Shown: piece by piece, positions 25,384-33,794 of the stretch | Position numbering within the stretch: position 1 is the stretch's first letter | Layout of the letters: each line of letters opens with the position of its first letter | Source: Bacillota bacterium | Lineage (GTDB): Bacteria; Bacillota; Negativicutes; Sporomusales; CTSoil-080 | Assembly (NCBI GenBank): GCA_017889625.1 | Contig: JAGGAD010000009.1 | Coordinates: 1 to 49,941 of the forward strand | Direction of reading: 5' to 3' | Length of the DNA: 49,941 nt | Notes under the pieces: model-generated | Told to the model about the DNA's origin: nothing | What the model saw: the letters and a program-made list of their open reading frames with translations, nothing else | The model's database searches: none | Program-made: the position numbers and the translations under genes

Positions 25384-26250
25384 ATGCAATATCATCTATT
25401 AAAAATTATAAGCAAGATAGTATGCCTTTTACCCTACTCAACTCGCGCTAAACTGGGTGATTGGCTTGGTGAGCTATGTTGGCCTCTTGTGCCGCAGCGG
25501 CGTAAAACTATGGCGGTCAATAATGTCATGCAAAGCTTTGGCCTTGATGAACCGGCAGCTTTAAGCCTAGTTAAAAAAAGTGCAACCCGGTTTGGTCGAA
25601 TGTTTATGGAAGTGATGTATTTTCCTAAGTTGAATAAAGGCAACATTTCAAAGTGGGTTACCTTTCAGGGGCAGGAATACTTAGATCAAGCCTTAGCCTA
25701 TGGGCGGGGAGTTATTCTTGCTACAGCGCATCAAGGTAATTGGGAACTTTTAGGACAGACATTGACTTTGAGCGGCTATCCGGTAGCGGGGGTAGCACAG
25801 AAACAGACCAATGCGGCGATGGATAGATTTTTTGTAGAATATCGTCAATTAGCGGGGATGCATGTCACCTATAAAACTGGAGTACGGGAAATGATTAATC
25901 TATTGGGGCAGGGGTGGATAATTGGTTTATTGATGGACCAGGATGCCAGTGATAAAGGTGTATTCGTTGACTTTTTTGGTCGACGGGCTGCTACTCCGGC
26001 AGGATCTGCGGTATTTGCCAGGATGAAAGAAGCGCCGATTGTCCCTACGTTTATCACCGAAAACGGTGATGGCACCCATACCGTTATTATTCATCCTCCT
26101 CTCTGGGTCGAAAAAACGAAAAATCGTGATGAAGATATTTTTCTTACTACCCAAAAACTTACCAATATTATTGAAAAAACCATCAGAGAGTATCCCCAGG
26201 AATGGTTTTGGTTACATAATCGATGGAAGACACCACCACCAACTAAATAA
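25384..26250 (+). CDS. lpxL: LpxL/HtrB-family lipid A acyltransferase (copy 1)
   Basis: Inner-membrane enzyme that adds a secondary acyl chain to Kdo-lipid A. The 288-residue protein has the family catalytic motif TAHQGNWELLG (H-x4-E), an N-terminal membrane-associated stretch, GLLMDQDASDKGVFVDFFG and the closing EYPQEWFWLHNRWKT. ATG 25384 follows GGAGC. It is its own transcription unit between two terminators and carries a 50-bp palindrome upstream, so it is probably regulated apart from the rest of the pathway. A second copy lies at 42341-43228. Confidence 0.9.
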   Translation: MQYHLLKIISKIVCLLPYSTRAKLGDWLGELCWPLVPQRRKTMAVNNVMQSFGLDEPAALSLVKKSATRFGRMFMEVMYFPKLNKGNISKWVTFQGQEYLDQALAYGRGVILATAHQGNWELLGQTLTLSGYPVAGVAQKQTNAAMDRFFVEYRQLAGMHVTYKTGVREMINLLGQGWIIGLLMDQDASDKGVFVDFFGRRAATPAGSAVFARMKEAPIVPTFITENGDGTHTVIIHPPLWVEKTKNRDEDIFLTTQKLTNIIEKTIREYPQEWFWLHNRWKTPPPTK

Positions 26251-26254
26251 AATT

Positions 26255-26291
26255 AAGCCCAGTTGCTTTTAAATAAGGACTGGGCTTTTTT
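26255..26291 (+). terminator. Intrinsic terminator after lpxL copy 1
   Basis: AAGCCCAGT (26255-26263) pairs with ACTGGGCTT (26279-26287), then a run of T to 26291. Confidence 0.88.
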
Positions 26292-26420
26292 ATTGCAACC
26301 ACCTTAATGGGGAGAGCAATGTTTACCGAATTTTGTTATGCCGGTAGTAGAAGGATTGGGAAAATAGATGTGGAATAATAAAGCCTTGACCATTACAAGG
26401 CTAGAAGAAAGGGGAACTAC

Positions 26421-27044
26421 ATGAAAAAAGTATTGCTAGTGGGTGCTATCATTTTCAGTATTAGTGCTGTTGGTTTAGCTGCACCATCCGTAAGCGGTTC
26501 TACTGGTCTTATAAATAATCCGTCAGCAGATGTTTTGCGGTCAGGACAGTTTTCTATTGGCTATTACAATCTTAACGATGGTGGCGCGGGAAGCTTAAAT
26601 ATGAATATTGCCACTAACCTTGAAGTAGGAATTGCTGGATTTAGAATGGATAATAGTGCGGGAAATCACACTCTTCTCAATGCTAAATATGCTTTAGCTC
26701 CGGAAAGTGTCCTTACACCCGGAATTGCCGTGGGGATAGAAGATGTTGCTGATGAACGGCAGCGTACTCTGTACGCTGCCGCCAGTAAAGCCTTACCCTT
26801 TGGCTTTAGAGTTCACGCTGGAGTTGGTACTGGGCGGTATAATGGATTATTTGGAGCCATTGAAAAAACCATTAACCCGATTATGATTACTGGTAAGGAT
26901 ATGTTCCCGGCCACGACGCTTATTGCTGAGTATGATGGTAACCACATGAATTATGGGGCGAGGATGTCAATTGTGCCAGGGGTAAAAGTCGATGGTGGCT
27001 GGCGCGATAGTAATTGGTATGTTGGTGTAAGCTTTACAAATTAA
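26421..27044 (+). CDS. Small YjbH-like exported beta-rich protein
   Basis: 207-residue exported protein with a signal peptide (VLLVGAIIFSISAVGLAAP). The start of the mature part, PSVSGSTGLINNPSADVLRS, resembles the YjbH/DUF940 family of outer-membrane proteins, and the rest alternates in beta fashion (QFSIGYYNLND, NLEVGIAGFRMD, YGARMSIVPGVKVDGGW), ending NWYVGVSFTN. It is far shorter than E. coli YjbH (about 700 residues). A 7-bp hairpin (AGCCTTG 26382-26388 with CAAGGCT 26396-26402) lies just before the ribosome site. Function unknown; outer-membrane location is inferred. Confidence 0.65.
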   Translation: MKKVLLVGAIIFSISAVGLAAPSVSGSTGLINNPSADVLRSGQFSIGYYNLNDGGAGSLNMNIATNLEVGIAGFRMDNSAGNHTLLNAKYALAPESVLTPGIAVGIEDVADERQRTLYAAASKALPFGFRVHAGVGTGRYNGLFGAIEKTINPIMITGKDMFPATTLIAEYDGNHMNYGARMSIVPGVKVDGGWRDSNWYVGVSFTN

Positions 27045-27105
27045 AATTTAAAATACTGCTGCACTAAAAATTCATAAGTTAGTATGCTATCACAATTAAA
27101 ATTAA

Positions 27106-27160
27106 CATAAGCACAGAACCACCTGTTCCCAGTTTAGGAACGGGGGGTTCTGTGCTTATG
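27106..27160. terminator. Long hairpin after the YjbH-like gene
   Basis: A 15-bp perfect stem pairs 27106-27120 (CATAAGCACAGAACC) with 27146-27160 (GGTTCTGTGCTTATG); inside it, GTTCC (27125-27129) pairs with GGAAC (27137-27141). Only TTT follows, so this may be a terminator for either direction or a message-stabilising structure. Confidence 0.6.
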
Positions 27161-27206
27161 TTTGCGTGATGATGGACTTCCAGTATATACATAAAAGGTA
27201 AAACAT

Positions 27207-27245
27207 ATATACGTGTAGACGCAAAAGTGATATACGTGTTATAAT
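27207..27245 (+). promoter_or_regulatory. Extended -10 promoter with a 10-bp direct repeat
   Basis: TGTTATAAT (27237-27245) is an extended -10 box; no good -35 is present. ATATACGTGT occurs at 27207-27216 and again at 27230-27239, 23 bp apart, flanking the usual -35 area and touching the -10. The repeats look like a regulator site for the ABC pair that follows. Confidence 0.6.
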
Positions 27246-27272
27246 AGTCTCCGGAAAAGAGGTGGATTGGTC

Positions 27273-29612
27273 GTGAATTTTATAAAAAAATTATTTAAAA
27301 ATACTTTTGAACGCGATATTTTAATTTTGATGCTTGTCAGCATAATTGTAGGATCGGTGTTGGCGGCTTCGGTGTCACTGACGGCCAACGCTTACTTTTC
27401 AAAGACGTTGGCAAATCTAGTCGGTGACTATGGTGAATATGATTTGATTATAAATGTGCGAGAAGAAATGAAAGACGATGCCGCACAACAACTGCAAAAA
27501 ATTATTGATGATGCTTTTCCAGGCGCGAAGTTAAAAGAAGGACCTACCTTAACTGGAAAGACAAGTTTTTTTGTAGCTTTACCTGAACAGTATAAAACGA
27601 AAAAAATCTATGAAGATTTGGGAAAAACCTTCGGCAGTATTCCTGGTGGTGCTGGTATTGGTTTTATGACCGAGCCACGCATCACGGTTCGAGGTGTGCC
27701 GGAAGGCGCTAAAAATATGATAGTAGAAAAGATTTCGCAAATGGATGGAGTGAAATTTGCTTTTCGGGATGGTGCTTCGGTTGGTGTATTGTTAACTGGA
27801 CTGGATAAAGTGGCAACTGTCAATAACAGTGTGCAATCACTATTAAAACAATATCAAGTAATTGAGATTAGCTTTCCGGTAGGCAGTGAACCGTCAAATC
27901 CAATACGTCTTGGCGAAGCAATTGCAAACGACATGTGTCAGCAACTAAAAGTTAATTTTGCTCAGAATGTATCGGTAGACGGTAAAAATGACGATATGAC
28001 TTATGCGGTAAGTACCATGATGGAGCTAAGACGGTTTTTAGGGGCCTATGCTTCAACGGTAACGATTAAGCCAGCACTTGGAGTTAAGCTTCTAAAAGGT
28101 GATGTAGCTATCTTTCAAGGTGGTTCAACCGCTGGGGTAGTGAGTGGCCAGGCGCCAGTTCAAGGCAATGTTATTGTAGAAATTACAGAGATTGGGCCTA
28201 ACGGTGTTGGACAAGGTATCATCACCCAGGGTGATGCTAAACAGCTGGCCGGAAGTATGGGCTATCGCTTAGAAAAAAACGTGGCTAGTGAGCCAATTGG
28301 TGTGGCTAGCTATCGTAATCCACGCCAGGATTTAGGTAACGCTCTAAATGAGACTGCTAAACTGGTTAATAACATCCCTGGTTTTATCCAGGATGCTAAA
28401 AATATTAGCAATACTGGAATAAGGGTATTGGATAACTACAATAATGGCATGGTCGCTGTTGAAAGGACCTTGAGTGATATTGAGTCAGCCGGCAGTACTA
28501 TTCAGTCGGCAACCAGCGGTTTAGCGGGCATTGATACTAGTGGGCTTCAAAATCAAATTGATAACTCTTCCAGAGCTATGGGGGGATTAGTTGGAACCCT
28601 TGAAGTACTAAAATTAGTGCAGGCTGACACTGGCGGCGCAATTGATAATTTGAATACTACGCGACACAATTTGGATAATATGAAAAACACATTGGCGAGT
28701 TTGGACAGTGTGGCGGCTAATGCGCGTCAGGCTAAGACCACTATAGATCAGGTCGTAGCCGATGCAAACAGTACCGTGGCAATTCTTAAAAGCTTTGACG
28801 CTAATAGTGCTCGGCATAGTCTAACTGATGCCGATAGCCGCTTGGATAAAATAGCGACTAGCATTGATGCCCCGGCTATTACAACTCAACTTAGCTATCT
28901 GGCCGGTGCAGTGCCCAACCTTAAAGACGAAGATATTAGTCATACTGTTCGTATTTTGGATAAATTCATTGCTGGTCAGGTTATTCCTGGTGAAAGAATC
29001 CAGATACTGACCACAAATGATATTAGTGTTGATGCGGCGTTGCCAATAGTTTATCGTCAGGCTGGGCATCAAAATGTAGCACTTTACTCGGCGGCTGTGG
29101 GGGTAATTGAACCTAATGCCAGAGGAGAATTATATCGGGTATTAAGCGAAATTAAAGCGATACTGGCAGGGTTAACCGCTATTGTCGTAACAGTACTATT
29201 CTTAGTATTTGATCATACGACCGTAATGTCGGTTATGCGACGCAACCGTAAAGTTCAGTTGAGTAAGGAAACGGGGTTGCTGGTTAAGGTAAAACGTTTT
29301 ATCACTGGACTTATTGTGCCGGAAAGAAAATACGGTATGGAGGTAGGGGCGATCATGCTAACGGCGATGTTTATCCTTGCTGGTGGCGGCATACCGTACT
29401 TTCCATGGATTGGAGTCCCGATACTGGGGGCGCTCTTAGGTCTGATTGTCGCTAGTTATTGTGATAAAATAAGTCCGGTGGCTACTGAAGAAGTAGTAGC
29501 TGGTGAGGCACTTGGTTTATCCTATGATGAAATTATGCGGGAAATTGTTATTCCTAGTGCTAGACCGGGACTGTTGCAAAAATTAAATAGTCGTAAGATG
29601 AAATTTAACTAA
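27273..29612 (+). CDS. Large ABC-type permease with giant periplasmic region and C-terminal EAA motif
   Basis: 779-residue membrane protein of unknown substrate. One membrane helix lies near the N-terminus (about 15-40), three near the C-terminus (about 640-660, 697-715, 718-738), and about 590 residues lie between them in the periplasm. That region starts FtsX/MacB-like (GDYGEYDLIINVREEM) and continues with about 230 helical residues rich in Asn, Asp, Thr (LDNYNNGMVAVERTLSDIES). The cytoplasmic tail GEALGLSYDEIMREIVIPSA, then RPG, resembles the EAA coupling loop of import permeases but nothing follows it. GTG 27273 sits 7 nt from AGAGGTGG. The ATPase gene follows 14 nt later. Confidence 0.75.
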   Translation: MNFIKKLFKNTFERDILILMLVSIIVGSVLAASVSLTANAYFSKTLANLVGDYGEYDLIINVREEMKDDAAQQLQKIIDDAFPGAKLKEGPTLTGKTSFFVALPEQYKTKKIYEDLGKTFGSIPGGAGIGFMTEPRITVRGVPEGAKNMIVEKISQMDGVKFAFRDGASVGVLLTGLDKVATVNNSVQSLLKQYQVIEISFPVGSEPSNPIRLGEAIANDMCQQLKVNFAQNVSVDGKNDDMTYAVSTMMELRRFLGAYASTVTIKPALGVKLLKGDVAIFQGGSTAGVVSGQAPVQGNVIVEITEIGPNGVGQGIITQGDAKQLAGSMGYRLEKNVASEPIGVASYRNPRQDLGNALNETAKLVNNIPGFIQDAKNISNTGIRVLDNYNNGMVAVERTLSDIESAGSTIQSATSGLAGIDTSGLQNQIDNSSRAMGGLVGTLEVLKLVQADTGGAIDNLNTTRHNLDNMKNTLASLDSVAANARQAKTTIDQVVADANSTVAILKSFDANSARHSLTDADSRLDKIATSIDAPAITTQLSYLAGAVPNLKDEDISHTVRILDKFIAGQVIPGERIQILTTNDISVDAALPIVYRQAGHQNVALYSAAVGVIEPNARGELYRVLSEIKAILAGLTAIVVTVLFLVFDHTTVMSVMRRNRKVQLSKETGLLVKVKRFITGLIVPERKYGMEVGAIMLTAMFILAGGGIPYFPWIGVPILGALLGLIVASYCDKISPVATEEVVAGEALGLSYDEIMREIVIPSARPGLLQKLNSRKMKFN

Positions 29613-29626
29613 AGTGGGGGGATAAT

Positions 29627-30400
29627 ATGCTTATCATAAATAACTTATCCAAACGCTTTGGCAAAGTAAAGGCTGTAGATGGTTTGAATTTAACCGTTAA
29701 CCGGGGAGAAACAGTAGTACTGATGGGGCCGTCGGGCTGTGGTAAATCCACAACCATTCGCACAGTAAACCGGCTTATTGATCCGGATGCTGGCAGTATC
29801 ATCTTTGCCGGGCAAGATATAACTGGATTAGGGCAGGAAGAACTGCGTCAAGTCCGTAAACGGATAGGTTTTGTATTTCAGCAATTTAATTTGATTGGCC
29901 GATTGACGGCGTTAGAAAATGTCATGCTGGGCTTAGTAATGGGGGGCATGGAACGCGAAGTCGCTTATAATAAGGCTATTGTCGCTATAGACAAAGTAGG
30001 CTTGTCCAACTTCAGGGATCAAAAGCCTAATGAGCTGTCCGGGGGACAACAACAGCGGGTCGGAATTGCCAGAGCGTTGGCGTATGAACCGGAGCTGATG
30101 CTGTGGGATGAACCTACAGCTTCGCTTGACCCCATATTAGTGCGAGAGGTGCTTGTAGTAATGGAAGAATTGGCGAAATACCGCGCAAGCACCATGGTAG
30201 TAGTAACCCATGAATTGCCGTTCGCTCTTCACGTCGCTGACCGCATTATCCTGATGGATAATGGGCGGGTGGTGGAAGAAGGAGTGCCATCGAAAGTATT
30301 TGTTAAACCAGCGTCTGATATTGGTCAGCGGTATAAAGAATTGATTGAATATCAGATGAACACCAATGCGTTGACATTGGCGGGGCAAAAAGTGGCCTAA
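29627..30400 (+). CDS. ABC transporter ATP-binding protein, GlnQ-like
   Basis: 257-residue ATPase with Walker A GPSGCGKST, Q-loop FVFQQFNLIGRLTALENVML, signature LSGGQQQRVGIARAL, Walker B LMLWDEPTASLDP and H-loop VVVTHEL. The overall pattern is that of polar amino acid importers (GlnQ/GltL), although no substrate-binding protein or ordinary permease lies nearby. It is almost certainly the energiser of the upstream 779-residue permease, whose C-terminal EAA-like motif would dock onto it. GGGGGG precedes ATG 29627. Substrate and direction are unknown; location in a lipid A/outer-membrane cluster argues for an envelope role rather than amino acid uptake. Confidence 0.9.
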   Translation: MLIINNLSKRFGKVKAVDGLNLTVNRGETVVLMGPSGCGKSTTIRTVNRLIDPDAGSIIFAGQDITGLGQEELRQVRKRIGFVFQQFNLIGRLTALENVMLGLVMGGMEREVAYNKAIVAIDKVGLSNFRDQKPNELSGGQQQRVGIARALAYEPELMLWDEPTASLDPILVREVLVVMEELAKYRASTMVVVTHELPFALHVADRIILMDNGRVVEEGVPSKVFVKPASDIGQRYKELIEYQMNTNALTLAGQKVA

Positions 30401-30419
30401 CAGCCTAAAAATGTAAAGC

Positions 30420-30448
30420 TTGCAGGAGTTGTAAAAGTTATGTAGAAT
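30420..30448 (+). promoter_or_regulatory. Candidate promoter of the lpxC-fabZ-lpxA group
   Basis: TTGCAG (30420-30425) and TAGAAT (30443-30448) are 17 bp apart. The -35 is poor. The predicted start near 30455 falls inside the inverted repeat at 30453-30480. Confidence 0.4.
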
Positions 30449-30452
30449 TAGT

Positions 30453-30480
30453 GATAGTTAATCATTAAGTGATAACTATC
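30453..30480. repeat. Inverted repeat before lpxC, possible operator
   Basis: GATAGTT (30453-30459), one unpaired A, ATCA (30461-30464) pair with TGAT (30470-30473) and AACTATC (30474-30480): 11 bp around TTAAG. It overlaps the predicted transcription start and ends 18 nt before ATG. LpxC is the committed step of lipid A synthesis, so a control site here would be meaningful. Confidence 0.55.
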
Positions 30481-30498
30481 TAAGTTTGGGAGGATTTT

Positions 30499-31320
30499 AT
30501 GCCACGTCAATCAACGATTACAACTGCTGCTGCGCTTACCGGTATTGGCCTTCACTCCGGTCGCAGTGTATCTATTGAAATTAGACCAGCTGCGGCTGGA
30601 ACCGGAATAATATTTGTCCGGGGAGATTTGCCCGGAAAGCCGAGAGTGAAAGCTACGGCAAATAATGTTACCGGGACGCTTAGAGCGACAACTCTAGAAG
30701 ATGGCGGGGCTAAAGTTTTTACGGTTGAACATTTGCTCGCGGCCTTTGTGGCGTTAGGAGTAGATAACTGTGAAGTTGAAATGACAGCGGCAGAGCCGCC
30801 AGTTACGGATGGTTCTGCGTTGCCGTTTGTACGATTGATTCAACAGGCTGGAATTGTTGAACAAGATGCGCCGTGTTCATATATTAATATTACAGAGGCG
30901 TTGACGGTGAGGCTGTCGGATAAATTTATCACTATTTTACCGTACGATGGATTTCGGGTAAGCTTTACTTCGGTGAATCCGCATCCGTTAATTGGCGTTC
31001 AGTACGGCGATTATGAGATTACTTCTGACTCGTTCATTCAAGAAATTGCTTCAGCCAGGACGATTGGCTTCATGCATGAAGTTGAAGCTCTACAGGCGCA
31101 GGGATTGGCACTCGGAGGCAATATCGAAAATGCTGTAGTGTATGATGACGACAAGATATTAACTCCGCTTAGATTTCCAGATGAGCTTGTACGGCATAAA
31201 ATACTTGATGTTATTGGAGATTTGGCACTGGTAGGGCGGATCAAAGGCCATGTTGTTGCTGTGAAGTCCAGCCATGAACTAAATACTTCTTTAGCTAAAA
31301 AAATACTGGCAAGTTTGTAG
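30499..31320 (+). CDS. lpxC: LpxC, UDP-3-O-acyl-N-acetylglucosamine deacetylase
   Basis: Zinc enzyme that removes the acetyl group from UDP-3-O-acyl-GlcNAc, the first irreversible step of lipid A synthesis. The 273-residue protein has the substrate motif LTGIGLHSGR, zinc-site histidines in VEHLLAAFVALGVDN and in VRHKILDVIGDLAL (His plus Asp), and the late loop KGHVVAVKSSHELN with the catalytic-region His. GGGAGG precedes ATG 30499. It is followed at once by fabZ and then lpxA, an order conserved in many diderms. Confidence 0.97.
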   Translation: MPRQSTITTAAALTGIGLHSGRSVSIEIRPAAAGTGIIFVRGDLPGKPRVKATANNVTGTLRATTLEDGGAKVFTVEHLLAAFVALGVDNCEVEMTAAEPPVTDGSALPFVRLIQQAGIVEQDAPCSYINITEALTVRLSDKFITILPYDGFRVSFTSVNPHPLIGVQYGDYEITSDSFIQEIASARTIGFMHEVEALQAQGLALGGNIENAVVYDDDKILTPLRFPDELVRHKILDVIGDLALVGRIKGHVVAVKSSHELNTSLAKKILASL

Positions 31321-31344
31321 ATGATACGAGGAGGATTGCTAACC

Positions 31345-31773
31345 ATGTTGACCGTTACTCAAATTCAAAATATAATTCCCCACCGCTACCCTTTTTTATT
31401 GGTTGATCGGATTATTGAAATCGAGCCGATGAAACGGGCTGTGGGAATAAAAAATGTTACAATAAATGAACATTTTTTTCAGGGCCATTTTCCGGGTAAA
31501 CCAATAATGCCTGGGGTGATTATGCTTGAAGCTATGGCGCAAGTCGGTGGCGTAGCGATGCTGTCAACCGAAGAGCATCACGGGAAGTTAGCCTATTTTG
31601 TAGGGATGGACCGGGTGAAATTTCGTCGGCCGGTAGTGCCGGGGGATCAACTGCGCATGGTCGCTGAGCTTATTAAAGCGCGCGGCTCTATGGGAAAAAT
31701 TTGGGCCGAAGCTTTTGTTGAGGATGAACTGGTTGCGGAGGGGGAATTTATGTTTGCTCTGATGCAACCATAG
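31345..31773 (+). CDS. fabZ: FabZ, 3-hydroxyacyl-ACP dehydratase
   Basis: Dehydrates 3-hydroxyacyl-ACP in fatty acid synthesis, competing with LpxA for the same substrate, which explains its place among lpx genes. The 142-residue protein shows [14 protein letters not shown], the catalytic His/Glu region [19 protein letters not shown] and [16 protein letters not shown] 31345 lies 10 nt after GAGGAGG (31328-31334); the in-frame ATG 31321 lies before that site and would be read through it. Confidence 0.96.
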   Translation: MLTVTQIQNIIPHRYPFLLVDRIIEIEPMKRAVGIKNVTINEHFFQGHFPGKPIMPGVIMLEAMAQVGGVAMLSTEEHHGKLAYFVGMDRVKFRRPVVPGDQLRMVAELIKARGSMGKIWAEAFVEDELVAEGEFMFALMQP

Positions 31774-31795
31774 GCGCTATTTTGAAAAAAGCTGT

Positions 31796-31936
31796 ATGAT
31801 ACGGGTGGAAAAGAGAGGCAATTTAATTTTTTCGCCGATTATGAGTGTTTTTGACAGAATACAGGATGCAATATTTAGACTGGCTGGTCCGATTATATAT
31901 ACAGAAAGTATAAATGGCCTGCCGGTTGCGCAATAG
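31796..31936 (+). CDS. Possible small protein between fabZ and lpxA
   Basis: A 46-codon reading frame fills most of the 180-nt gap. It begins ATG 31796 (MIRVEKRGN) with an internal ATG at 31841 (MSVFDRIQDAIFRLAGPIIY). The segment from the second start looks like an amphipathic-to-hydrophobic helix. Neither start has a good ribosome binding site and a TTGACA (31851-31856) lies within it, so it may be only leader sequence for lpxA. Hypothetical, low confidence. Confidence 0.25.
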   Translation: MIRVEKRGNLIFSPIMSVFDRIQDAIFRLAGPIIYTESINGLPVAQ

Positions 31937-31953
31937 TAAGGAGATGATGTGCT

Positions 31954-32769
31954 GTGAAGCCAGAAACAGTCGTAATACCAATACGAAAAATACACGAAAC
32001 AGCGGTGATTCATCCGGGCGCTCGTATCGGTAAAGATGTTGAAATTGGACCTTATGTAGTTATCGGTGAGAATGTACTCATTGGTGATGGGACCAAAATA
32101 GGTGCTCATGCTGTTATAGATGGCTGGACGAGTATTGGGAGAAATTGTGTTATCTATCCTAGCGCATCTATTGGATCTGAACCTCAGGATTTAAAATTCC
32201 AGGGTGAGAAGAGCTACGTCTTTATTGGCGAGAATACCAAAATTAGAGAATTTACCACCGTGAACCGGGCAACTGGTGAAGGTGAAGAAACTCGGATTGG
32301 TTCAAATTGCCTGCTTATGGCATATACTCATGTTGCCCATAACTGTGTTATTGGTAATAATGTGGTTATGTCGGCAGCGGCAATGCTAGCTGGACACGTT
32401 GTAGTAGAAGACCGGGCCGTAATTGGTGGCCAGGCGGGTGTGCACCAATTTGTAAAGATTGGCCGTAATGCAATGGTTGGCGCAACTTCTAAAGTTGTGC
32501 AAGATGTACCGCCGTTTGTTACCGTTGATGGACATCCGGCCAGAGTAGTTGGCCTTAATAATGTAGGGATAGCTAGAGCTGGGATTGGTGATGTTGCTCG
32601 ACGTAATCTGAAAAAAGCCTATCGAAGTTTATATCGCAGTGGGCTTTCGTTGCCGCAGGCGATTGCGGTAATGGAGCAAGAACTGGAATCTTGTGAAGAA
32701 GTAGAACATCTCATGCGGTTCCTGCGCAATGCTGAACGAGGCATTTGTCGTGGCCGTAGGGATGAGTGA
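31954..32769 (+). CDS. lpxA: LpxA, UDP-N-acetylglucosamine O-acyltransferase
   Basis: First enzyme of lipid A synthesis; transfers a 3-hydroxyacyl chain from ACP to UDP-GlcNAc. The 271-residue protein has hexapeptide repeats (IHPGARIGKDVEIGPYVVIG), the motif IREFTTVNRATGEGEETRIG, the catalytic histidine region LLMAYTHVAHNCVIGNN, HQFVKIGRNAMVGATSKV, and a helical C-terminus. It starts at GTG 31954; AAGGAGATGATG lies about 8 nt upstream. Chain-length preference cannot be judged. It runs into lpxI within 16 nt. Confidence 0.96.
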   Translation: MKPETVVIPIRKIHETAVIHPGARIGKDVEIGPYVVIGENVLIGDGTKIGAHAVIDGWTSIGRNCVIYPSASIGSEPQDLKFQGEKSYVFIGENTKIREFTTVNRATGEGEETRIGSNCLLMAYTHVAHNCVIGNNVVMSAAAMLAGHVVVEDRAVIGGQAGVHQFVKIGRNAMVGATSKVVQDVPPFVTVDGHPARVVGLNNVGIARAGIGDVARRNLKKAYRSLYRSGLSLPQAIAVMEQELESCEEVEHLMRFLRNAERGICRGRRDE

Positions 32770-32785
32770 GAATAAGGAGCTTAGA

Positions 32786-33589
32786 ATGAGAAAAGTCGGT
32801 TTACTGGCTGGTGTTGGACGCCTGCCGGTTGAATTTGCCCGTGCCGCAAGCGGCATGGGCATTGCCGTGATTGCTGTGGTCGTTGCGCCTGGGGTTGACC
32901 CGGAGCTAACCTTGGTTGCGGCAAAAACCTATACTATTAGTATTGGCGAACTAAGCCGGATAATTGAGACCCTTAAAGAAGAAAATGTTCAAGAGGTTAC
33001 GATGCTAGGCAAAGTGACCAAAGAACTTTTGTTTAGCGGTGCAGTAGTGCCGGATGGCCGGATGCAACGTTTGTTGGTGGGCCTGAAAGACTATAATGAT
33101 GATACCTTGATGCTGGCGTTTGTTCGTGAACTAGCGGCTGAAGGTATTGGCGTGCTTGATCAAACTGCGCTTATCCGTGCGCTTATGCCAATGCCGGGAG
33201 TATTGACGAGCCGAAAACCAACAACAAATGAACAAGAAGATATGGATTATGGATACAAAATGGCTAAAGAAATCGGTGGGCTGGATATCGGTCAAACCGT
33301 TGTTGTAAAAGATCGGGCCGTGATGGCTGTAGAAGCCATTGAGGGAACTGATGAATGTATTCGCCGTGGGGCTAGATTAGCTAGAGGCGGTGCCGTCGTC
33401 GCTAAAGTGGCAAAGCCTAATCAAGATATGCGCTTTGATGTGCCTGGGGTCGGCCCGGATACTATTCGTGCTATGCTGGAAGGCGAGGCGACAGCCTTAG
33501 TGATAGAAGCTGGAAAAACATTATTGGCAGAAAGGGATAAGGTACTTTCCCTGGCTAATGAGCATGGAATTACCATTGTAGCCAAGTAA
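32786..33589 (+). CDS. lpxI: LpxI, UDP-2,3-diacylglucosamine pyrophosphatase
   Basis: Hydrolyses UDP-2,3-diacylglucosamine to lipid X and UMP. The 267-residue protein has MRKVGLLAGVGRLPVEFARA at its start and KDRAVMAVEAIEGTDECIRR with LVIEAGKTLLAERDKV later, typical of the LpxI (DUF1009) family. It replaces LpxH, which is not seen here. ATG 32786 is chosen because AAGGAG lies 6 nt upstream; in-frame starts further upstream fall inside lpxA. A hairpin terminator follows. Confidence 0.95.
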   Translation: MRKVGLLAGVGRLPVEFARAASGMGIAVIAVVVAPGVDPELTLVAAKTYTISIGELSRIIETLKEENVQEVTMLGKVTKELLFSGAVVPDGRMQRLLVGLKDYNDDTLMLAFVRELAAEGIGVLDQTALIRALMPMPGVLTSRKPTTNEQEDMDYGYKMAKEIGGLDIGQTVVVKDRAVMAVEAIEGTDECIRRGARLARGGAVVAKVAKPNQDMRFDVPGVGPDTIRAMLEGEATALVIEAGKTLLAERDKVLSLANEHGITIVAK

Positions 33590-33607
33590 TTTTCACCACA
33601 GGGGCAT

Positions 33608-33655
33608 AGATATAGAGAGTAGTGAGGGAAACTATCTCTATATCTTTATTTCTTT
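33608..33655 (+). terminator. Probable terminator after lpxI
   Basis: AGATATAGAGA (33608-33618) pairs with TCTCTATATCT (33635-33645), extended inside by TAG/CTA after one bulge, then TTATTTCTTT. An outer ACCACA/TGTGGT pairing may enclose it. The 205-nt gap that follows up to lpxB has no clear promoter. Confidence 0.65.
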
Positions 33656-33794
33656 GTGGTTGTGCTTTTTCCTGACTCAAAAAGGTTTGAGCTTGCGTCG
33701 GGGAATCTGGTGCAGGCCAAATCTTTTATTATTTTACATATAAACCATAATCTGCAATAAAAGCGTTTGTCACACTATTAATGGAGGCCGGTTT

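Noticed and set aside
33590-33794. Promoter before lpxB
   Set aside because: TTTACA (33733-33738) has no convincing -10 at 16-18 bp; a start may still exist here but the sequence does not show it.
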